From Dehalococcoidales bacterium (GTDB taxonomy: Bacteria > Chloroflexota > Dehalococcoidia > Dehalococcoidales > GCA-2688105), in assembly GCA_030640255.1 (NCBI GenBank), contig DAOWJS010000087.1:1-25950 (forward strand): a DNA stretch of 25,950 nt, given 5' to 3'. The position numbers and the translations under genes were made by a program. Each line of letters opens with the position of its first letter. The stretch's first letter is position 1. Below are positions 22,049 through 25,950 of this stretch, in pieces. The notes beneath the pieces were generated by a model. That model had not been told where the DNA came from. It searched no databases and was given only the letters and a program-made list of their open reading frames with translations.

Positions 22049-22076
22049 TCCCCCTCTCCTTTTAAGGAGAGGGGGA
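22049..22076. repeat. Perfect G/C-rich palindrome, terminator-like or repeat
   Basis: TCCCCCTCTCC (22049-22059) pairs perfectly with GGAGAGGGGGA (22066-22076) around TTTTAA, followed by GATTAAGGGGGTGAG. It lies between two minus-strand genes. It has no T-run on the minus strand, though the other side is TTTATTTAATT. Similar CCCTCTCC/GGAGAGGG palindromes are scattered in many environmental genomes, so a mobile repeat is as likely as a terminator. Confidence 0.55.
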
Positions 22077-22104
22077 TTAAGGGGGTGAGATAGATAAAAA
22101 TCTC

Positions 22105-22590
22105 TCATAGTGATGTGGTTAGTGCCGCGTGGAGTATCAAGCCAAAGAAAAGGAGATAGCCAAAGACATAGATGCCTACTGCCACCCCATCTTCATTGAT
22201 GCTCTTAAATGGTATTTTGGGTGTTAGCTTATCAACAATATGGAATATGGCTATCCCGACAAGTAAGCTTATCAGGAAGCTTATCGCCAATATCCCTAGC
22301 TGCCTAAAATCAAAGAAGTAGCCAAGTAATGAGCCGCCAAACATGGTCGGTGTGGTCGCTGCTCCGTGGATGACAAGACCAACCAAGATGAAAAAACCAG
22401 CAATGAATAATCCGGTAGCAACCGGGCTTTCTCCTATACGCTGACGCTTACTAATCTGAGGCATAAGAGCATCCAGGGCTCTAATTCCAAGCCACGCCAG
22501 AAGGATAGAAATAAGAACCAGCCATACAATTTTGGTCAGCCATACTAGAACGATTACCCAGAAAGGGGCTACCAGACCTAGCTCCTGCAT
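22105..22590 (-). CDS. DUF350-like four-helix membrane protein
   Basis: A 161-aa protein with about four TM segments. Two internal repeats are visible: a helix pair ending LDALMPQIS...GESPVATGLFIAGFFILVGLVIHGA, and a second pair ending VDKLTPKIP...DGVAVGIYVFGYLLFFGLILHAA. This D-K-L-x-P...N/S-x-A-x-G-x-x-x-x-G pattern is that of DUF350 (UPF0719) membrane proteins; the function is unknown. The start ATG has GGAGG 7 nt upstream. It lies 20 nt after the SpoIIM-like gene, so the two are probably one unit. The DUF350 assignment is from memory of the family pattern and is moderately sure. Confidence 0.65.
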   Translation of the reverse strand: MQELGLVAPFWVIVLVWLTKIVWLVLISILLAWLGIRALDALMPQISKRQRIGESPVATGLFIAGFFILVGLVIHGAATTPTMFGGSLLGYFFDFRQLGILAISFLISLLVGIAIFHIVDKLTPKIPFKSINEDGVAVGIYVFGYLLFFGLILHAALTTSL

Positions 22591-22610
22591 AACATGTCCT
22601 CCTCATTATA

Positions 22611-23162
22611 TTAGGTTAACAAAAGTGGGGTGACAAAGGTTTCAATGATAGCCGCTGGTAGAAGCAAGGCAAAGGCTACCATGAGATACCTCAAATTCTG
22701 TTTCAGGCTGGGCAGTAATTGATTTCTCCTCTCCTTTTTAAATAGGGCTACTATAACCATGGCGCCGAAGCTAAGAGCCGCTGCCTCACCGATAATAAAA
22801 GCCGGGAGTTCAATAATGCCATGAGGAAGCAAACCAGCTAAGAGAAAACCAAGAGATTCCTCCTGAATTACTGCGGCTGACACGAAAGCAAGGAGCCAGC
22901 CATTAGCTATTAACGCCAGAATAGGCACCAGGCAGAGAATTGGGCTGAGGGCAAAGCTCAACAGCAGGGCTAAAGCATTCTTAACAAAGATGAATATAGC
23001 CATAAGAGGGAGTGGAAGTGAAAATAAGATGTCGCTAAGCTCGCTAAGGGCAGCGATGTCTTCAGAAGGAAAGCTGGCACTACCAGCCGGGATAATCAAG
23101 CCGAGTGCCAGACCGACACCGAATAAGGCTATGGCAACCAAAATCCACAGTTTATAGCTCAT
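22611..23162 (-). CDS. Stage II sporulation protein M (SpoIIM/DUF95)-like membrane protein
   Basis: A 183-aa protein with about five TM segments. The family hallmark GLLPHGIIELPAFIIGEAAALSFG is intact, preceded by the FVKNALALLLSFALSPILCLVPILALIANG stretch, where family members keep an asparagine. SpoIIM in spore formers helps the SpoIIDP complex remodel peptidoglycan during engulfment, but DUF95 proteins are common in bacteria and archaea that never sporulate, so no sporulation is implied. A 16-bp palindrome (23177-23192) lies just before the start and no clear Shine-Dalgarno is seen there. It is likely co-transcribed with the DUF350-like gene. Confidence 0.82.
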   Translation of the reverse strand: MSYKLWILVAIALFGVGLALGLIIPAGSASFPSEDIAALSELSDILFSLPLPLMAIFIFVKNALALLLSFALSPILCLVPILALIANGWLLAFVSAAVIQEESLGFLLAGLLPHGIIELPAFIIGEAAALSFGAMVIVALFKKERRNQLLPSLKQNLRYLMVAFALLLPAAIIETFVTPLLLT

Positions 23163-23176
23163 ATAAATAGCATCTT

Positions 23177-23192
23177 ATCTACCGGGGTAGAT
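23177..23192. promoter_or_regulatory. 16-bp perfect palindrome before the SpoIIM-like gene
   Basis: ATCTACC-GG-GGTAGAT ends 14 bp before the ATG at 23162. As RNA it would give only a six-pair stem with a four-base loop; as DNA it has the look of a dimeric repressor site. No second copy was noticed in the window. Confidence 0.35.
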
Positions 23193-23253
23193 TTATACTT
23201 ACGGATACTCCTTCTAGTTTTAATTGCCTCCAGGACTTCTATGTTTTCTCCTC

Positions 23254-23892
23254 TCATTCTTCTTCCCAGGCATCCTTACCGATAAGAGCAACAAAGCGAC
23301 AGCCGCCCAAGTTCCGAACTGTATTCTTAGTTTTATGTCGGGTAATTTTATATAACTCTTGCACATAGCGCGAGCCCACCGGAATTACCATTCGCCCCCT
23401 AATGGCTAGCTGAGCTAAAAGGTCGGCCGGCACCCGGGGAGCAGCGGCAGTAACCATTATCGCATCATAGGGTGCTCCTGCCCGCCAACCCAACGTCTCC
23501 TCAGCCAAGTGCACCTCAATATTGGTATAGCCCAGGCTATCCAATACCTCCTTGGCTGCCTCAGCCAGAGCCGGTAGGCGCTCGGTGGTAACCACTAATC
23601 GGGCTAACTCAGCGAGAATAGCTGCCTGATAGCCGCTGCCTGTCCCTACTTCCAGCACCTTTTCGCTGCCAGTAAGTTCTAAAGCCTCAGTCATAAGGGC
23701 AATAATAAAAGGTTGCGAAATTGTCTGGTCGAAGCCAATAGGCAGCGGTCTATCTTCATAGGCTAAGAGTTGCTCTCCTTGGGGCACAAAACATTCCCGT
23801 GGAACACGAGCCATAGCCGCCAATATCCGCTCATCCTTAATCTCAGTTCCAAGGTGCTCAATTAACTCGGCTCTTCCAGCTTCAAAATCCAT
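23254..23892 (-). CDS. pcm: Protein-L-isoaspartate O-methyltransferase
   Basis: A 212-aa SAM-dependent repair enzyme that methylates L-isoaspartyl residues of aged proteins. Family blocks: ILAAMARVPRECFVP, YEDRPLPIGFDQTISQPFIIALMTEAL (substrate-binding motif, normally GQTISQP, here DQTISQP), SAM motif LEVGTGSGYQAAILAEL (residues 80-96), LGWRAGAPYDAIMVTAAAPRVP and a C-terminal GGCRFVALIG. Length is normal. It is followed by the SpoIIM-like gene 91 nt downstream on the same strand. Confidence 0.94.
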   Translation of the reverse strand: MDFEAGRAELIEHLGTEIKDERILAAMARVPRECFVPQGEQLLAYEDRPLPIGFDQTISQPFIIALMTEALELTGSEKVLEVGTGSGYQAAILAELARLVVTTERLPALAEAAKEVLDSLGYTNIEVHLAEETLGWRAGAPYDAIMVTAAAPRVPADLLAQLAIRGRMVIPVGSRYVQELYKITRHKTKNTVRNLGGCRFVALIGKDAWEEE

Positions 23893-23917
23893 GATGCGTC
23901 CTCACCATCACGGTGAG

Positions 23918-24202
23918 TTAGGATAAAATTAACGCTAGCACCACGAGAGTAATCAGCATTATCCCCGCCAGAATACCAATTCTGCGCAGTTCAGTAGCTA
24001 CAAAGGGGTGGTGAGCTGCAGACGGTGTCGGCATTGAGGTTGGCACGCTTGCTGAGGGCGCAGCTACCTGAGAAGGAGCAGCCGACTCATAGGTCTGAGT
24101 AGCTGCTGGTTGCTGAACAGCCCTAGTTGAAGAACCCAGCCCTCTCTTTTTTCTGCTTTGAGACGAACGTTTAGCCCGACCTCGCCGCGATTTACCCGGC
24201 AT
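23918..24202 (-). CDS. Small basic protein with a C-terminal membrane anchor
   Basis: 94 aa from ATG 24202, chosen over the longer frame from 24238 because GGGAGG lies 7 nt upstream. The N-terminal 20 residues are highly basic (PGKSRRGRAKRSSQSRKKRG). A low-complexity Ala/Ser/Pro/Thr/Gln linker follows (about 22-62), then one TM helix at the very C-terminus (IGILAGIMLITLVVLALILS). This is a tail-anchored topology with a cytoplasmic basic head, which might touch nucleic acid or acidic lipids. I know no function. It lies between xerD and pcm, 41 nt after xerD. Confidence 0.65.
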   Translation of the reverse strand: MPGKSRRGRAKRSSQSRKKRGLGSSTRAVQQPAATQTYESAAPSQVAAPSASVPTSMPTPSAAHHPFVATELRRIGILAGIMLITLVVLALILS

Positions 24203-24243
24203 CCAGAGCCTCCCAACAGGAATTTGTGTCAATCTCACCCATA

Positions 24244-25155
24244 TTACCTAGCTCTGGGATGGGACTTCTCATAACTACTTCGGATATGCTCGGTAGTGAG
24301 ATGGGTGTAAATTTGCGTGGTAGAGATATTAGCATGACCCAGTAGCTCCTGAACCGACCTCAGGTCAGCCCCGCCGTTCAGCATATGGGTAGCAAAACTA
24401 TGTCTCAGGGTATGAGGCGTAATATCAGCTTCTAGCTCGGCTGATTTAGCATATTCCTTTAGTATTTGCCAGAGTCCTTGCCTGGTCAGCCTATCACCCC
24501 GAGCGTTAAGGAATAGAGCCTTCTCGGTATCATCATGCACCAAACGAGGGCGGTCTTCATTTATATATTCTTCTACGGCTGAGGTGGCTTGCTTATGAAT
24601 AGGGATAAGCCTCTCCTTGCGTCCCTTGCCCAAGCAGCGCACGTAACCACCGGCGGTATCAATGTCATCCAGGTTTAAAGATACAAGCTCACTCACCCTC
24701 ATGCCACTGGCATACAGCAACTGTAGGATTGCTATATCCCTTTTGGCTTCTGTTTTAGATTGCTTGGCTGGCTGGTCTAACAAACGGCGAACCTGGCTGA
24801 CTGAGATAGGTTTAGGTAATGACTTCCCCACCTTAGGTGAACTCACATCCTGTATCGGGTTAGTCTTCATAATGCCTTCAGATTCCATAAATTTGAAGAA
24901 AGACTTAGCCGAAGCTACTTTGCGAGCCACCGTAGTCGGCGCATAGTTCCGCTCCTTAAGATTAAGCAGATAGCTGAGCATGGCTTGTCGATTAAAACCA
25001 GCCCAGGGTGGAATGGAGCCGAGCCTGGTCGCCTCCTCCTGCATAAAGCTGGCTAACTGCTCAAGGTCATTACGATAAGCCACTCTGGTGTTTTGGGAAA
25101 GCCCCTTTTCCACAATCAGATAATCCAGAAAATTGCTAACAGCCTCTCTCACCAC
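24244..25155 (-). CDS. xerD: Site-specific tyrosine recombinase XerD/XerC
   Basis: A 303-aa recombinase of the size and composition of chromosomal Xer proteins that resolve chromosome dimers at dif. N-terminal SAM-like core-binding domain: FLDYLIVEKGLSQNTRVAYRNDL. The catalytic set is complete: Arg153 (GMRVSEL), Lys177/180 (LGKGRKERLIPI), His248 and Arg251 (HTLRHSFATHML), His274 (LLGHANISTTQIYTH) and nucleophile Tyr283. The start is GTG at 25155 behind GAGGTAGC. XerC and XerD cannot be told apart by motif alone; LGHANISTTQIYTHLT fits XerD slightly better. A phage integrase is unlikely given its length and housekeeping neighbours. Confidence 0.88.
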   Translation of the reverse strand: MVREAVSNFLDYLIVEKGLSQNTRVAYRNDLEQLASFMQEEATRLGSIPPWAGFNRQAMLSYLLNLKERNYAPTTVARKVASAKSFFKFMESEGIMKTNPIQDVSSPKVGKSLPKPISVSQVRRLLDQPAKQSKTEAKRDIAILQLLYASGMRVSELVSLNLDDIDTAGGYVRCLGKGRKERLIPIHKQATSAVEEYINEDRPRLVHDDTEKALFLNARGDRLTRQGLWQILKEYAKSAELEADITPHTLRHSFATHMLNGGADLRSVQELLGHANISTTQIYTHLTTEHIRSSYEKSHPRAR

Positions 25156-25310
25156 GCTACCTCTCTACTAAATATTAGCCGCCTTATTCTCCAGTAAACC
25201 ATCTATGAGCAGTCCAGCCTATTTTAACATAACTAAAAAGAAAATTCAGCTTATGTCAACACTCTGTTAATTACTTTTTCTCACTCATTGTTGTCCAAGC
25301 ACAAGCCTTG

Positions 25311-25371
25311 CATAGTGCTATGAATAACGAAACATCTTTCGTTAGACGATGCGTTTATGCTATTGCATAAA
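25311..25371 (-). other. Cluster of three perfect hairpins after the DUF4145 gene
   Basis: Three consecutive stem-loops: CATAG-TG-CTATG (25311-25322), AACGAAA-CATC-TTTCGTT (25326-25343) and TTTATGC-TATT-GCATAAA (25354-25371). The last begins 2 nt after the DUF4145 stop. None has a T-run, so termination by the usual route is doubtful. The rest of the 25156-25310 gap shows AT-rich sequence and no clear gene. Confidence 0.4.
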
Positions 25372-25372
25372 A

Positions 25373-25897
25373 TTATGGGAATAACTCATTAAGCATTTTG
25401 ACTGCCATATAGATAACTATCTCAACTTCCTTTGGCTCTAATTTTTCTGTTCTATGAGCTCCTATATCTCCATAGCCCTTTATCGATGTAGCTAGATTAT
25501 AGGTATCATCATTTAATAATTTCTTGCTGGTTTTTGCTTCTTCAAGCATCTTACGTAGTGGTTTATCCTCTATCCCCTTATCGATTAGGGATAATTGCAA
25601 AGCCCTACGGCACATGGCTACACACCCTTTGTGGCACTGGGCATAGTTGGCTCTTTCCGCTTCTCTAACATCATCTTTTATATCGTCGGGAACTGACGGA
25701 TTCAGGTTGCCAGATTGTGTACCCGGAAGAGCTATGTCTAACTTTTGTATATGGTCATGATACACACTGAATGGCATTTCATGTAGACACTTAGTGCATT
25801 GGATAATACCCCACATTTTGGTGGAACCAGTGCAACGGACTGAGAATGTTACAGCCTGTTTCTTCTCTATGCATTTGGGACATAACAGCTCTGTCAT
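25373..25897 (-). CDS. DUF4145 protein with N-terminal zinc ribbon
   Basis: A 174-aa protein. Zinc ribbon: CPKC (Cys6, Cys9) and CTKC (Cys34, Cys37). A helical DUF4145 domain follows from about residue 75, with EAERANYAQCHKGCVAMCRRALQLSLIDKGI, LRKMLEEA and the family end IKGYGDIGAHRTEKLEPKEVEIVI. DUF4145 occurs alone or fused to restriction and other defence proteins; the biochemical role is unknown. GGAAGGAGAG lies close upstream of ATG. Stand-alone gene; gene order and AT-rich flanks hint at an accessory gene, but this is weak. Confidence 0.82.
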   Translation of the reverse strand: MTELLCPKCIEKKQAVTFSVRCTGSTKMWGIIQCTKCLHEMPFSVYHDHIQKLDIALPGTQSGNLNPSVPDDIKDDVREAERANYAQCHKGCVAMCRRALQLSLIDKGIEDKPLRKMLEEAKTSKKLLNDDTYNLATSIKGYGDIGAHRTEKLEPKEVEIVIYMAVKMLNELFP

Positions 25898-25950
25898 TTC
25901 TTGCTCTCCTTCCTTTTTGAGAGCAATTATAGCACCTTTAATGTTCTTAA

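Noticed and set aside
22611..23162. Evidence that the organism sporulates
   Set aside because: SpoIIM/DUF95 and PSP1 (ricT) proteins are widespread in non-sporulating lineages; no sporulation-specific gene set is present.
24203..24238. Longer start for the small tail-anchored protein
   Set aside because: GGGAGG precedes the internal ATG at 24202 by 7 nt; the upstream ATG has no such site.
24244..25155. Phage or island integrase responsible for the tRNA scar
   Set aside because: Length (303 aa), full Xer-type motifs and housekeeping neighbours indicate chromosomal XerD/XerC.
1..25950. CRISPR array, rRNA, insertion-sequence transposase or prophage genes
   Set aside because: No regularly spaced repeats, rRNA segments, transposase or phage structural genes were seen on either strand.

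Overview
The window looks like a chromosomal segment of a Dehalococcoidia-type (Chloroflexota) anaerobe. This rests on recognised gene content and order, not on a database search: a DUF5679 mini zinc-ribbon gene, a short IF-2, an inositol-phosphate synthase, a split 2-hydroxyacyl-CoA-dehydratase-activase cluster, a PlsX/L9/DnaB/DnaD/DnaC-like run, and a LysA/DNA polymerase III delta-prime/RicT run. GTG and TTG starts are common (TTG in ino1, the DUF5679 gene, rnpM and the M20 gene; GTG in truB, infB, dnaB, holB and xerD). Almost everything is housekeeping. The unusual material lies in intergenic structure, in two multi-gene cassettes, and in one scarred segment at 20.5-21.1 kb.

Layout. 1-2112 (minus): a partial inositol-3-phosphate synthase, a 466-bp gene-free stretch holding a candidate structured RNA, the 44-aa DUF5679 protein, and a divergent GPR1/FUN34/YaaH-type membrane transporter. 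2268-7064 (minus): the translation/transcription-factor operon nusA-rnpM-infB-rbfA-truB. It has a promoter and, between promoter and nusA, an intrinsic-terminator hairpin that looks like an attenuator. 7320-12608 (plus): an M20 amidohydrolase, two paralogous DUF2229-type iron-sulfur proteins, an HgdC/BcrA-type ATPase activase, and plsX. A 24-codon stub of a thioredoxin-reductase-like gene follows. 12744-16629 (plus): rplI, dnaB, a DnaD-domain protein and a DnaC-like loader with two AAA+ domains in one chain, together forming a replication-initiation operon. 16728-17234 (plus): an HNH nuclease with its own promoter, convergent with ricT.

17243-20455 (minus): lysA-holB-ricT. 20542-21130: a palindromic REP/MITE-like repeat, a second partial copy, an ORF with no start of its own outside the repeat, and a 3' tRNA fragment (CAU anticodon loop to acceptor end) next to 9-bp direct repeats. 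I read this as an old integration or excision scar. 21131-25155 (minus): a secreted transglutaminase-like protein with a C-terminal TM/arginine tail, a DUF350-like and a SpoIIM-like membrane protein, pcm, a small tail-anchored protein and xerD/xerC. 25373-25897 (minus): a DUF4145 zinc-ribbon protein, with three small hairpins after its stop.

Most interesting: (1) the paired DUF2229 proteins plus activase with no recognisable dehydratase next to them; (2) the double-AAA+ helicase loader in a dnaB-dnaD operon; (3) the apparent nusA attenuator; (4) the candidate minus-strand structured RNA at 1103-1240; (5) the tRNA-fragment scar.
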